Assembly (NCBI GenBank): GCA_965249895.1
Contig: CBDFNC010000004.1
Span: 310,001 to 374,000, forward strand
Source: CBDFNC01 sp965249895
Lineage (GTDB): Bacteria > Pseudomonadota > Gammaproteobacteria > Enterobacterales > CBDFNC01
Direction: 5' to 3'
DNA length: 64,000 nucleotides
Shown piece by piece: positions 27,978 through 37,001 of the stretch. The notes under the pieces are model-generated. The model had not been told where the DNA came from, did not search any database, and saw only the letters and a list, made by a program, of their open reading frames with translations. Made by a program: the position numbers and the translations under genes. Position 1 is the first letter of the stretch; every line of letters begins with the position of its first letter.

Positions 27978-29167
27978 GACTCTACTTAACTCCGCCAGGG
28001 ATCTTATCTCCTCTTGGCAAAGATAGAGAGCAAGTGTTAAAAAACCTGCTTCAAGGACAAAGTGCACTGATCAAAAGCGAGCCGCTAATTAGTGGCAAAT
28101 CAACGTTTGTCGGCCGCGTTCAGGCAGCACTACCCCAGTTGAATGATTTCCCGCTCCAGTATCAAAGCCGCAACAACCGGCTACTGCTCGGCGCCGCAAC
28201 GCAATTGAAATCGACTATCAACGAGGGAAAAATTAAATACGGTACAAACAGAATTGGTATTGTGCTTGGTACCAGCACCTCGGGAATTGCAAACGGGGAA
28301 ACGGCGTTGACTGAGCATAACGCGAGTGGCGAGTTTCCCCCGGGCTACCGCTACGAACAACATGAAATTGGTAACCCGGCTCGCTTTCTAGCATCAGCAT
28401 TAAACCTGAGTGGACCGTGTTATACCCTTTCTACCGCGTGTTCCTCATCAGGCAAAGTATTCGCCTCCGGTAAACGCCTTATTGACGCGGGCCTTTGCGA
28501 TGCGGTGATCCTTGGCGGTGTCGACTCTTTATGCGGACTCACTCTGAATGGATTCGATTGTCTCGAGTCCATATCAGAGCAAATTTGCCAGCCTTTCAGC
28601 GCTGGCCGCGACGGCATCAATATTGGCGAAGCCGCCGCCCTGTTTGTACTCACCAAAACACCCCAGTCCATTGAGTTGTTGGGCGTCGGCGAGGCATCCG
28701 ACGGTTATCATATTTCTTCTCCAGAGCCCAACGGAAAAGGGGCCGAACTCGCTATTCGCCAGTCATTAGCCCAGGCCGAACTGTCACCCGATAATATTGG
28801 TTATATCAACTTACACGGCACTGCTACTCACAAAAACGATGCGATGGAAAGCCAGTTGGTCAACCGTGTTTTCGGAGAGCAAACCTGCTGCACGTCCACC
28901 AAGCCCTTAACCGGGCATGCACTGGGCGCTGCAGGAGCACAAGAGCTGGCGCTTTGCTACCTGCTACTAAGTCGCGAGAACGTTAATAAGACCCTGCCTG
29001 CGCAACTGGGCGATCACCAATATGATCATTCGTTGGAAAAAATAAACCTGTTGCCTACACCAACACAATGGGAAAAAGGAACATTTATGAGTAATTCGTT
29101 CGCTTTTGGTGGCAGCAATGTCAGCGTGATCATAGGGCGGGCCGAAAACGAAAGGGATCAGGAATGA
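27974..29167 (+). CDS. apeO: Beta-ketoacyl-ACP synthase (ApeO)
   Basis: 397 residues, full-length KAS II-type ketosynthase. The active site Cys156 sits in T-A-C-S-S-S-G-K, with His281 (H-G-T-A-T-H) and His315 (G-H-A-L-G-A-A-G) completing the Cys-His-His triad. ApeO is the elongating KS of the polyene and pairs with the Cys-less ApeC. It is flanked by 4-base overlaps with apeN and apeP. Confidence 0.9.
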   Translation: MRLYLTPPGILSPLGKDREQVLKNLLQGQSALIKSEPLISGKSTFVGRVQAALPQLNDFPLQYQSRNNRLLLGAATQLKSTINEGKIKYGTNRIGIVLGTSTSGIANGETALTEHNASGEFPPGYRYEQHEIGNPARFLASALNLSGPCYTLSTACSSSGKVFASGKRLIDAGLCDAVILGGVDSLCGLTLNGFDCLESISEQICQPFSAGRDGINIGEAAALFVLTKTPQSIELLGVGEASDGYHISSPEPNGKGAELAIRQSLAQAELSPDNIGYINLHGTATHKNDAMESQLVNRVFGEQTCCTSTKPLTGHALGAAGAQELALCYLLLSRENVNKTLPAQLGDHQYDHSLEKINLLPTPTQWEKGTFMSNSFAFGGSNVSVIIGRAENERDQE

Positions 29168-29634
29168 ATCAAACCCCACTAGTAAACATTCCTATCGACA
29201 ATCTGGTTCCGCACAGTGAACCCATGATACTGATTGACAGATTGCTGGATGCCACAACACAATACGCCGTCGCACAAGTCACTATCACAGAGCAGAGCCA
29301 GTTCTTTCAGGACGGCGAAGTGCCTGCCTGGGTTGGGATCGAGTATATGGCTCAGAGCATCGCCGCACATGCCGGCTACCAAGCCTTACTGGCAGGTCGT
29401 CAACCTGATATCGGCTTCCTGTTAGGCAGCCGTAAATACGAAGCCTTTACGCCTGCATTTAACCTGGGTGACAAGCTCACTGTTAAGGTAGAGCTGCTGT
29501 ATGTAGAAAACGCATTAGCCGCATTTAGTTGCCAAATACTGCTGGCTGAGGATTGTATTGCTAAAGCAAAGATAACCACATACCTTCCCGAAGGCGACGT
29601 CGCCACTGCATATTTAAGAGGACAGAATAAATGA
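29164..29634 (+). CDS. apeP: Hotdog-fold 3-hydroxyacyl-ACP dehydratase (ApeP)
   Basis: 156 residues, a single hotdog domain starting V-P-H-S-E-P-M-I-L-I-D-R (the family's PHR-like start) with the central helix W-V-G-I-E-Y-M-A-Q-S-I-A-A-H. It is the second dehydratase of the pathway and forms a complex with ApeI in studied systems. ATG overlaps the KS stop; its TGA overlaps the ketoreductase ATG. Confidence 0.86.
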   Translation: MNQTPLVNIPIDNLVPHSEPMILIDRLLDATTQYAVAQVTITEQSQFFQDGEVPAWVGIEYMAQSIAAHAGYQALLAGRQPDIGFLLGSRKYEAFTPAFNLGDKLTVKVELLYVENALAAFSCQILLAEDCIAKAKITTYLPEGDVATAYLRGQNK

Positions 29635-30356
29635 CAAGATCCGTACTGGTGACCGGAGCAAGCAAAGGTATCGGTCAGGCTATTGCTATTCAGCTGGCAA
29701 ATGACGGTTTTGCAGTGGTCGTCCACTATCATAGTGACGAACAGGGAGCGAAGGAAACTAGCGAGCAAATCTTTGCCGCTGGCGGCGCCTGCCGTTTGCT
29801 CCAATTCGATATGTCGCAACGCGATACTTGTATTCAAGCAATAAACAGTGATATTGAAAGCCATGGTCCCTATTATGGTGTGGTTAACAACGCTGGTATT
29901 TGCCGGGATAACGCATTTCCTGCAATGCCGGGGGAAGACTGGGATACGGTAGTCCATACCAACCTGGACAGCTTCTACAATGTCATCCACCCCTGCGTTA
30001 TGCCCATGGTTCGCACACGTAAAGGTGGCCGAATTATCACCTTGTCATCCGTTTCCGGGATCACCGGCAACCGAGGTCAGGTGAACTACAGCGCGGCGAA
30101 GGCGGGTATTATCGGCGCCACAAAAGCCCTTGCCATTGAACTGGCTAAAAGAAAAATTACTGTTAATTGCGTTGCACCCGGACTAATAGACACGGGAATG
30201 GTGGGGGACGAGGAAAAAGAACATGCCCTGCACCTGATCCCGGCGAAACGTATGGGGCAACCTGAAGAGGTGGCAGGTTTAGTTTCCTACCTGATGTCGG
30301 ATATTGCGGCTTACGTTACCCGACAGGTTATTTCCATTAACGGCGGTATCGCTTAA
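29631..30356 (+). CDS. apeQ: 3-oxoacyl-ACP reductase, FabG-like SDR (ApeQ)
   Basis: 241 residues, a classical short-chain dehydrogenase. The cofactor loop T-G-A-S-K-G-I-G lies at the N-terminus, N-N-A-G-I follows in the middle, and the catalytic set is Ser140, Tyr153 and Lys157 (Y-S-A-A-K). It reduces the 3-keto group after each condensation with NADPH. ApeQ is followed by a 42-base gap before the last KS. Confidence 0.92.
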   Translation: MTRSVLVTGASKGIGQAIAIQLANDGFAVVVHYHSDEQGAKETSEQIFAAGGACRLLQFDMSQRDTCIQAINSDIESHGPYYGVVNNAGICRDNAFPAMPGEDWDTVVHTNLDSFYNVIHPCVMPMVRTRKGGRIITLSSVSGITGNRGQVNYSAAKAGIIGATKALAIELAKRKITVNCVAPGLIDTGMVGDEEKEHALHLIPAKRMGQPEEVAGLVSYLMSDIAAYVTRQVISINGGIA

Positions 30357-30398
30357 ACCCTTAATGATTTTAATTCCGTTACAAGGTCACCATATACC

Positions 30399-31631
30399 AT
30401 GAGCAAAAGAGTCGTTATTACCGGCATGTCTGCAATTACCTCTTTAGGGGATAACTGGTCAGATATTTCCAGGCAAATGCAGTCCGGAAATTCCGGAGTC
30501 AAAAAGCTGGATGATTGGGACCAATATGAAGGGTTAAATACCCGACTTGCCGGGCCGGTAACGGAGTTTAGGCTGCCAAAGCATTACACAAGGAAAAAAA
30601 TCAGAGCCATGGGCCGCGTTGCTCAATTCTCAACCCGGGCAACTGAACTTGCGTTAATCGATGCAGCTTTGCTGGATAATCCGGTTATCACCAACGGCCA
30701 CACTGGTATCGCCTATGGCTCCTGCTCCGGAAGCTCGGCGCCCATGGTGGCGTTTGGCGACTTGCTTAAGGATAAAACCACCCGCGGGATCAACGCAACT
30801 ACCTATATAAAGCTGATGAGTCACACGACAGCGGTTAATACTGCACTGTTTTTCTCCATCAAGGGGCGCGTGATCCCCACCAGTACAGCCTGTACATCCG
30901 GCTCACAGGCTGTGGGTTATGCCTACGAAGCCATTAAGTTCGGATTACAAAAAGTGATGGTAGCCGGGGGGGCGGAAGAGTTATGTCCAACTCAGGCAGC
31001 AGTATTCGATACTCTTTACGCCACCAGCCTGAAAAATGATAGCCCGGGATCGACCCCGCGCCCGTTTGATAAAGCGCGTGACGGCTTGGTCATCGGCGAA
31101 GGTGGCTCTACTCTTATCCTGGAAGAGCTGGAACACGCCAAGGCCCGCGGCGCGAACATCTACGCTGAGATCCTTGGATTTGGTACCAACTGCGATGCAG
31201 AGCACGTCACCCAACCAACCTCTGCCACTATGCAAACTGCCATGGAGCTGGCGCTGACCTCTGCCGAGCTTTCCCCTGAAAGCATTGGTTATATTAGTGC
31301 TCATGGCACCGCCACAGAGCGAGGTGATATAGCTGAATCCCAGGCAACCTATAATCTGTTCGGCAACAAAGTACCTTTTAGCTCAATGAAGGGTTACTTC
31401 GGTCATACTTTGGGTGCTTGTGGTGCATTGGAAAGCCTGCTGGCCATTAAAATGATGAACGAAGGCCGATTTGCGCCTACTCATAATCTGGAACAAGCCG
31501 ATCCGGCCTGCGCGGCGCTCGACTATATTAAGGGCGGCTACCGAGACATTAATACGCCATATGTGATGAGTAATAACTTTGCTTTTGGTGGGATCAATAC
31601 ATCGCTGATACTGGCTAAATATCTGGACTAA
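30399..31631 (+). CDS. apeR: Beta-ketoacyl-ACP synthase (ApeR)
   Basis: 410 residues, KAS II-like with the full triad: Cys165 (T-A-C-T-S-G-S), His302 (H-G-T-A-T-E) and His336 (F-G-H-T-L-G). In studied APE systems a second KS, ApeR, is needed besides the ApeO/ApeC pair and may do initiation or set early steps. It is the last gene of the operon; a ribosome binding site (AAGGTC) is weak. No strong terminator follows directly. Confidence 0.9.
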   Translation: MSKRVVITGMSAITSLGDNWSDISRQMQSGNSGVKKLDDWDQYEGLNTRLAGPVTEFRLPKHYTRKKIRAMGRVAQFSTRATELALIDAALLDNPVITNGHTGIAYGSCSGSSAPMVAFGDLLKDKTTRGINATTYIKLMSHTTAVNTALFFSIKGRVIPTSTACTSGSQAVGYAYEAIKFGLQKVMVAGGAEELCPTQAAVFDTLYATSLKNDSPGSTPRPFDKARDGLVIGEGGSTLILEELEHAKARGANIYAEILGFGTNCDAEHVTQPTSATMQTAMELALTSAELSPESIGYISAHGTATERGDIAESQATYNLFGNKVPFSSMKGYFGHTLGACGALESLLAIKMMNEGRFAPTHNLEQADPACAALDYIKGGYRDINTPYVMSNNFAFGGINTSLILAKYLD

Positions 31632-31956
31632 CTCATACCCATACTGAAACAGAAATTGATGGCGAGTGCGCTACACATTGTAGGTGCAGATGCCTCTCTA
31701 TAAGGGAAGAGGGCGAAGCCAGTGCCAGCATTGTTCGCCGAACGTGCATCCATGCGCTTTACGTCTCATCCCTGAGATGGGTTCAGTTCCTATAAACATA
31801 CAAGCCAACTTTGGTTAAATTTCACCCTAATCCATTTCAATGGTAATGAATGGCGATATATACAATAACGGCAACAAGATTAAAGTTGTTACCTTCATTT
31901 AACCGTGTTGAAGATTCTGGTAAAAAAGGGAAAGGCAGTTCCCCCTCGTTTAGCTA
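31632..31956. other. Convergent intergenic region after the APE operon, carrying a dispersed repeat
   Basis: About 325 bases between apeR and the leftward DUF2057 gene. It contains a 62-base repeat (31686-31747) that has a second copy near 49.55 kb. On both sides are sequences weakly resembling the GGAACCCATCAAA terminal repeat (CATACCCATACTGAAAC on the left, GAGATGGGTTCAGTTCC on the right), so the segment may be a decayed miniature element. No clear terminator was found. Confidence 0.5.
31686..31747 (+). repeat. Copy 1 of a 62-base dispersed repeat
   Basis: Begins GCAGATGCCTCTCTATAA and ends TTCGCCGAAC-GTGC. It aligns end to end with 49549-49610 with few mismatches and small indels. It is not coding in either place. 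Confidence 0.75.
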
Positions 31957-32610
31957 TTATTGAAAATCCTGCTCAATAACCCAAAGACGAAACGCTTTTC
32001 TTTCTTGTTTCGTCGCTTTGGTATACCAATATTGCAGTTGCTGTCCTGTGTCACCGGACACCTTAACTTCACCGCTTTCCTTCACTTCGACCACAGCTTT
32101 TTGATAGTCGGTGACTGTGTTGTTCGCCAGGCTAATGCCATTTGTCTGGTTATAAGCAACAACTAACGCAGCCATATCGCTATATGGCATAAATCCGCCT
32201 GAGCCGGGCAGTACTTCAGTACTATAACTTATCGCCTTATCGCCTGAATTCAGACGCCAGTTAGGTGATTTTTTGTTGAATTCCAACTCTGCAGAGCGTT
32301 TATTTTTAACTTCGTCGGGTTGCTTAATTTGCACATCGTTATCAGAAGAGAAGGTAACGATATAAGGCGCGGAACTGAAAGACTCAGTCTTCGAGCCACC
32401 ACCCTTTTTCACCAGTTTGTCGAAACGTACAACAATTTGGTTTTCACCTTTAGAAATATCGAATGCATTGGGTGCAACTTGATCACCACGGCGCACCTCT
32501 TTACCGTTGATTACAAGCACATCCAAACCCATCTCCGAGGTAATGGTATTTGCCAGAGCGCTACCGCTTATCAGTGTTGAGCCAAGTGCAAGCCAAGCTA
32601 GTTTTTTCAT
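31957..32610 (-). CDS. DUF2057-family periplasmic protein (YccT-like)
   Basis: 217 residues with a signal peptide (G-S-T-L-I-S-G-S-A-L-A). The body matches the DUF2057 layout: L-D-V-L-V-I-N-G-K-E-V after the signal, an I-V-V-R-F-D-K-L strand, a central Y-I-V-T-F, and a C-terminal W-Y-T-K-A-T-K-Q-E-R-K-A-F-R-L-W helix. Function is not established. Start chosen at the Met just before the Lys-Lys of the signal peptide, with GGAGAGT upstream. Transcribed separately from the porin by the terminator between them. Confidence 0.8.
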   Translation of the reverse strand: MKKLAWLALGSTLISGSALANTITSEMGLDVLVINGKEVRRGDQVAPNAFDISKGENQIVVRFDKLVKKGGGSKTESFSSAPYIVTFSSDNDVQIKQPDEVKNKRSAELEFNKKSPNWRLNSGDKAISYSTEVLPGSGGFMPYSDMAALVVAYNQTNGISLANNTVTDYQKAVVEVKESGEVKVSGDTGQQLQYWYTKATKQERKAFRLWVIEQDFQ

Positions 32611-32628
32611 TTTACTCTCCATAATAAT

Positions 32629-32650
32629 AAAGCCGCCCTAAGGCGGCTTT
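32629..32650 (-). terminator. Rho-independent terminator after the porin gene
   Basis: Perfect 9-bp stem AAAGCCGCC / GGCGGCTTT with a four-base loop CTAA, flanked by A/T runs on both sides. It sits about 40 bases beyond the porin stop on the minus strand and just upstream of the DUF2057 start. Confidence 0.9.
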
Positions 32651-32687
32651 AATCTATACCGAATTGATATATGGAATCAAGGTCGGA

Positions 32688-33695
32688 TTAGAATTTAACT
32701 TCTAGACCAGCAGCGTAACCAGTACCGTCTTGTGTGCCAGTTTTACCAGCGATTTCAAGACCGTCTTCAAAACCTACTTCTACGTAAGCTTTAACGTTCT
32801 TACGGATCTGGTATGCGTAGTTAACGTAGATGTTAGTGATTTCGTCTGAAGCCCCTTTCACGTCGTTCTGAGCCCAACCTAGACCTACAGTGCTAGCACC
32901 GAAAGTATAAGAACCAGCCAGCTCGATAACGTCAACTTCTTTAGTTGTCAGACCAGCGTTGTTTTCGTTCTCAGACTGACCGTAAAGCGCACCCACGTAG
33001 AAAGTGTCGTTAGACCATACAGCTTCTAGATTCCACGCTTCCTGAGAGTTGTCTTTTACTTCGTTGTCATATGAACCGTAGTAGCCACGAACTTCGAAGT
33101 CACCAAAAGGAATACCAGCGGCGAGTTCAGCCAGCTCTTCGCTTTTTTCACCTGCTTTACCGTCGTCCTGCGCGATGTTATAACCAACACCTGCCCAGAA
33201 TACTTCACTGCTGTAACGATACTTCAGGTACTGGTCGAAGTCTGCATCTTCATAAGAAACACCGGCAGTGTCTTTTAACTCGATATCCACACCAACACCA
33301 GCATCATCGATGATAGCCAGTTGACGACCAGCTGTGAACTCACCCCAGCTACCGCCCAGACCAACATACAAACCATCGTTTGTTACGTCACCAGTACCGG
33401 AAGCGTTAGAACCAGGGTTCTTTTGGCCTTCACCAACAGAAAATTCCATTGCACCTATGGCGTATAGGTCGTCGTTGATAGTGTGAGTAACTTTAAATGC
33501 CAGGTCACCGTCATCAACACGTAGTTTAGCGTCGCCATCGCTAGCATCGCTAGTAGCAGTTTGACGGTATTGGATTTCCATTGCGCCTTTAACTGTAAGT
33601 TTAGTGCCCTCGTCATCATACAGAGTAACGGCGGCTGTAGCAGAACCGGCTGCAAGAAGTGCTGGAACTGCCAACGCAATTATTGTCTTTTTCAT
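32688..33695 (-). CDS. Gram-negative outer-membrane porin
   Basis: 335 residues with a signal peptide (A-L-A-V-P-A-L-L-A-A-G-S-A-T-A-A). The mature part is Asp/Glu/Gly/Tyr-rich with alternating beta strands, the early A-V-T-L-Y-D-D-E-G-T-K-L-T-V-K-G signature, an L3-like constriction loop region around D-D-A-G-V-G-V-D, and a C-terminal aromatic Phe (L-E-V-K-F) needed for BamA recognition. It is a trimeric general porin of the OmpC/OmpF-type family. Strong ribosome binding site GGAAAGGA. Long upstream noncoding DNA suggests complex control; the codon bias looks like that of a highly expressed gene. Confidence 0.9.
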   Translation of the reverse strand: MKKTIIALAVPALLAAGSATAAVTLYDDEGTKLTVKGAMEIQYRQTATSDASDGDAKLRVDDGDLAFKVTHTINDDLYAIGAMEFSVGEGQKNPGSNASGTGDVTNDGLYVGLGGSWGEFTAGRQLAIIDDAGVGVDIELKDTAGVSYEDADFDQYLKYRYSSEVFWAGVGYNIAQDDGKAGEKSEELAELAAGIPFGDFEVRGYYGSYDNEVKDNSQEAWNLEAVWSNDTFYVGALYGQSENENNAGLTTKEVDVIELAGSYTFGASTVGLGWAQNDVKGASDEITNIYVNYAYQIRKNVKAYVEVGFEDGLEIAGKTGTQDGTGYAAGLEVKF

Positions 33696-34793
33696 TTTTT
33701 AATCCTTTCCTATTTTTATTTGTTATCTACCGAAATTTCCGTTTCGAAATCCCTGTTAGTACTTTTAAAAAATATTGTTTTTTTTATTCGGCTATGTATG
33801 TAGCGCTATACAAGCATCAAGCTTTGTAACAACAGCGCCACAGATAGTAGTCGAAAAACATGATAGAAACCTTACAGATAAATGACAAGCCCATGACAGT
33901 GAAAAGTTCCCTTTGTTCATAAAAAAACGCCAGGTTCCTCTCATTTTGGTTATTTTTCGCCCTGCGAAATATGTTTAGGCAGGCTAAGTTGCCGAATTAT
34001 TCACAATTAATAGATATATAACTTCATTTAACCGCTATTAGATTTTGATATTTCATTATCAAAATAAATTTAATTCGGTAATAAACGGCTCATCTTTTAT
34101 TCAGTATTTGACCTTTCACGGAAGAAATAGCCAAGCAAATTTATATTGGTGAATAGCGAATTTTTCAAATTTTTAGCCCGCACCAGGTTAAATAAAACTA
34201 AAATCGCTCTATCAACATCTAGTAAATAACCTGTCTAGGCCAAAAATTGATGTAGTGAACACAACACTTTCGCTATGAAAATCTAGTACCGCCAAACACA
34301 GCGATAACATACAGAATAATCGGCCCGAATGGTCGCTTAAAAAAGTCTTAGTTTAGCCACGCCAACGTCGTTCTGGAGGAGTGCTGCTAATAAAGGCAGA
34401 CATATATCGCCTTGATATGGTTAGTAAAAGGTCAATAGCAGGCCCCTTTTTGTCAAGACATTATTTATCGGCGACCCTGAGAATCATCCTTTCACCGTCA
34501 ATGAGGCACCCACTCTGCGCTAATTTCAGCAATTATCACCCAAGACTTATCACTGTATGTTTGATTTAATTACCACCGCCTACGCGAGAATGACAAGATA
34601 GCGTTTCAGGATAGGCTGTAGCTAATGGTCCTATCAAGCAAATAGGAGAAACTCATGGTTGCGGTTAGTGTCTAGCGATTGCTGTGTTATAGGGACTAGT
34701 ACGGAGTCGTGACAAATAAGGAGGGATTAATAAATGACTGCGGAGCTCCCCATATGACGAAACCCCGCTGCCTGAAAGTGTCTTAAAAAGTGC
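33696..34793. other. Long noncoding region upstream of the porin
   Basis: About 1.1 kb, AT-rich, with no gene I can support; one plus-strand frame at 34381-34569 is open but lacks a ribosome binding site. The part next to the porin must contain its promoter and regulator sites. An inverted repeat-like sequence GAAATTTCCGTTTCGAAATC lies about 35-55 bases upstream of the porin start. A small regulatory RNA could be encoded here but I could not identify one. Confidence 0.4.
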
Positions 34794-35774
34794 TTATTGG
34801 CCTTGCCAGTTAAAATGCCGGTTCGGCTTTTGCGTCACTAAACCTTGCTTCAATAAGGTAGCAAAAACTCGATCAACCTCTTCGCCGGTAATGTTCAATT
34901 GACTGGCGACAGCCTTTTTACTGCAACGTACCTCACCTTGCGTCAGCGCATACACCACTTTTTGATAAATGCTGTCGGGCTCAGGCGTCTTTGGAGAAAG
35001 AACAACGGCTTGCTCTTCGCTATCTGCTGGCTTTTTGTCTTTCTCCATTGACTCTCGGGTCCGCTTAAAACGCAACTCTTCGCCAATCAGACCGACAAAA
35101 AATGCGGCAAATAAGTCCAGCAAAACCGACAGAAACACAACTAACCCCAGCTGCGCCGCCGCCGCACTTATATTTAATCCTTCGCCAATACTGCCTAGTA
35201 AACCAAGTACCGACCCCTGACTCGCTACGGGTATGCTGTCCCTCTCCAAAGCAAGCTTCACCTGCTCCTGCCTGAGTTTGGCATTTTCGGACTGGATCCT
35301 AGCAACGCCTGTGGCGATACGCTGCATTTCGATATATTTTTCCGCCGCTACATTATTTAGCGCTATCTGTTTCTCGATGGCCGAAATTTGCAGATTAAAA
35401 CCATTCACTTTGCTTTGTTGCACATCTACATGCCGCTGCGCTGTATTTGTGGCACTGTTGATACCACCAATACTGCCGCCAATAGAAATGGCTGCCAAAA
35501 CGGCATAAAAGGTAAATGCCGAAAATGCCCCGCTCAGATTACGTCTGGCCATCCGTTCGCCAAACTCGTACCAGGCGAAAAATTTACCCAGTTCGAAGAT
35601 CACTGCCAAAGCACCAAACAGGGCCTTCATCCAGGGATCGTCATCGATAGACAGAAAGAGTAATAAAGAGAAGATAATAGAAGCGAGAATTGAGGCGCCA
35701 GTGAAACTATAAACGACGCTCATCGCAAAGGCCCCTTTTGGATGACGCATACCGGCTTTGTTATTTTTGCTCAT
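34794..35774 (-). CDS. Predicted membrane protein with coiled coil and C-terminal winged helix
   Basis: 326 residues. Two or three hydrophobic helices lie in residues 15-115, followed by a Gln/Lys/Glu-rich periplasmic or cytoplasmic coiled-coil stretch (about 120-190) and another long hydrophobic segment (about 205-245). A charged linker then leads to a C-terminal domain (about 270-326) that reads like a winged helix (K-A-V-A-S-Q-L-N-I-T-G-E-E-V-D-R-V-F). Membrane anchoring plus a DNA-binding-like tail could suggest a one-component sensor, but this is inference. I do not recognise the family. Flanked by long intergenic DNA, so probably monocistronic. Confidence 0.65.
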   Translation of the reverse strand: MSKNNKAGMRHPKGAFAMSVVYSFTGASILASIIFSLLLFLSIDDDPWMKALFGALAVIFELGKFFAWYEFGERMARRNLSGAFSAFTFYAVLAAISIGGSIGGINSATNTAQRHVDVQQSKVNGFNLQISAIEKQIALNNVAAEKYIEMQRIATGVARIQSENAKLRQEQVKLALERDSIPVASQGSVLGLLGSIGEGLNISAAAAQLGLVVFLSVLLDLFAAFFVGLIGEELRFKRTRESMEKDKKPADSEEQAVVLSPKTPEPDSIYQKVVYALTQGEVRCSKKAVASQLNITGEEVDRVFATLLKQGLVTQKPNRHFNWQGQ

Positions 35775-36056
35775 GGACTAGTTCGTCTTGGTAAAATGCT
35801 GGCAACCAACGGCAGCCAGAGTGAGAAGGTTTGCCAAGGTATTGGGATAAAAGGCAAATCGGTCGCGCATTGTAGAGCGCTAATAGTAAAAGATCCAGTG
35901 GACACAAGGGTTGGGACAAACAAACACTACTATTTACGGTTAATTTTTTAGCAAATATCATCACATAATTAGCATAAGGTAATATTTAGCTCCACAGACC
36001 TCCCTCCAGGCAATCATAGTAAACCGACCCTAAATGCTCATGTGTAAAAAGGAGCC

Positions 36057-37001
36057 TTGCTTCCATACGAAATTCGTTATATTTTCGCCACTTACTCAAT
36101 GCCTCAGGACACCACTTTGCTAGAGCAAATCATCAGTATCTTATTACCCGTATTTGGTGTCGTTTTTATGGGGTTTTGGGTGGGCAAATACCTGAAGCCG
36201 GACTTAACGGATATAAATAGAATAAATATTGATGTATTGCTTCCTGCCCTGGTGTTTTCCTCCCTCGTCACGATGGAACTCGAAGCTAACCAAAGCTCGC
36301 TATTGTTAGCCGCATTTGTTGCAGTGTTACTGCCCGGGGTCCTTATGCTCGGCTTATGTAAATTTACTGCTTTATCCTTCAGAACCTGGGCACCGCCACA
36401 AATGTTCCGTAATAGCGGTAACTTAGCTATCCCCTTGTTTGGTTATGCCTTTGGCGAGAGTGCCATGGGTGCGGCAGTGCTCTTGTTTGTGGTTTCGACA
36501 GTACTCCATATCACCCTGGGTTTGTTTATGCTTAGCAGCAAAGAGCACCTTTCCTGGAAATCACTGCTGAAAATGCCTGTTATGGTCGCTGCCGTTTCGG
36601 CCTTGTTTTTTAATCTGACACATATAGAAATCTGGTCCCCTGTGTTGGAAACCACCAAACTGGTGGGACAGGCTGCTGTGCCGATCATGCTGCTTGCATT
36701 AGGCGTTCAACTCACCAAATTGCGTATTTCAGGACTTAAAGTGGGCTTAATTAGTAGCGTATTAAGTTTAATCACGGGTGCTATCACCTTTGCGGTTATT
36801 TATTACAGTTTTACACTTACTCTGTTAGAAATACAGATGATGGTACTGTTTACTATGTTGCCTCCCGCCGTGATGAACTACCTCTTTTCTGAACGTTTCA
36901 ACGTCAAACCTGAACAAGTCGCGGCCATGGTGTTATATGGTAATTTCTTTTCGCTGATCACCCTACCCATCCTACTGGCTTTTGCGTTTGCTCTGGCATA
37001 G
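36057..37001 (+). CDS. AEC-family transporter (auxin efflux carrier superfamily)
   Basis: Up to 314 residues, with about ten membrane helices in two groups of five and a polar loop in the middle, as in the AEC/PIN family. Features include V-D-V-L-L-P-A-L-V-F-S-S-L, R-N-S-G-N-L-A-I-P-L, and M-L-P-P-A-V-M-N-Y near the end. Substrate is unknown; relatives export organic acids such as malate. Start is uncertain: TTG at 36057 has AAGGAG only 2 bases away, while an ATG at 36099 lacks a ribosome binding site. Confidence 0.82.
   Translation: MLPYEIRYIFATYSMPQDTTLLEQIISILLPVFGVVFMGFWVGKYLKPDLTDINRINIDVLLPALVFSSLVTMELEANQSSLLLAAFVAVLLPGVLMLGLCKFTALSFRTWAPPQMFRNSGNLAIPLFGYAFGESAMGAAVLLFVVSTVLHITLGLFMLSSKEHLSWKSLLKMPVMVAAVSALFFNLTHIEIWSPVLETTKLVGQAAVPIMLLALGVQLTKLRISGLKVGLISSVLSLITGAITFAVIYYSFTLTLLEIQMMVLFTMLPPAVMNYLFSERFNVKPEQVAAMVLYGNFFSLITLPILLAFAFALA

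Larger units (their letters stand above)
13576..31631. other. Aryl polyene (APE) pigment biosynthetic gene cluster
   Basis: Twenty genes in two divergent units. The plus-strand unit follows the canonical apeC-to-apeR order: CLF-like KS, acyltransferase, two ACPs, membrane protein, AMP ligase, hotdog dehydratase, GT2-acyltransferase fusion, thioesterase, LolA-like, MMPL exporter, lipoprotein, KS, hotdog dehydratase, KR, KS. An MIO aromatic amino acid lyase lies between apeJ and apeK. Most genes overlap by 4-8 bases, implying one coupled transcript of about 15 kb. The minus-strand unit adds a lipoprotein, a methyltransferase and a halogenase-like flavoenzyme that could decorate the aryl head. 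APEs are membrane-bound antioxidant pigments in Gram-negative bacteria. No dedicated regulator lies inside. Confidence 0.93.

Noticed and set aside
29400..29990. 196-codon minus-strand frame across apeP and apeQ
   Set aside because: Antisense to two genes with intact catalytic motifs and overlapping stop/start codons.
31632..31956. tRNA or small structured RNA gene around the repeat after apeR
   Set aside because: No cloverleaf or conserved RNA family could be drawn; the repeat pattern is better explained as a mobile-element remnant.
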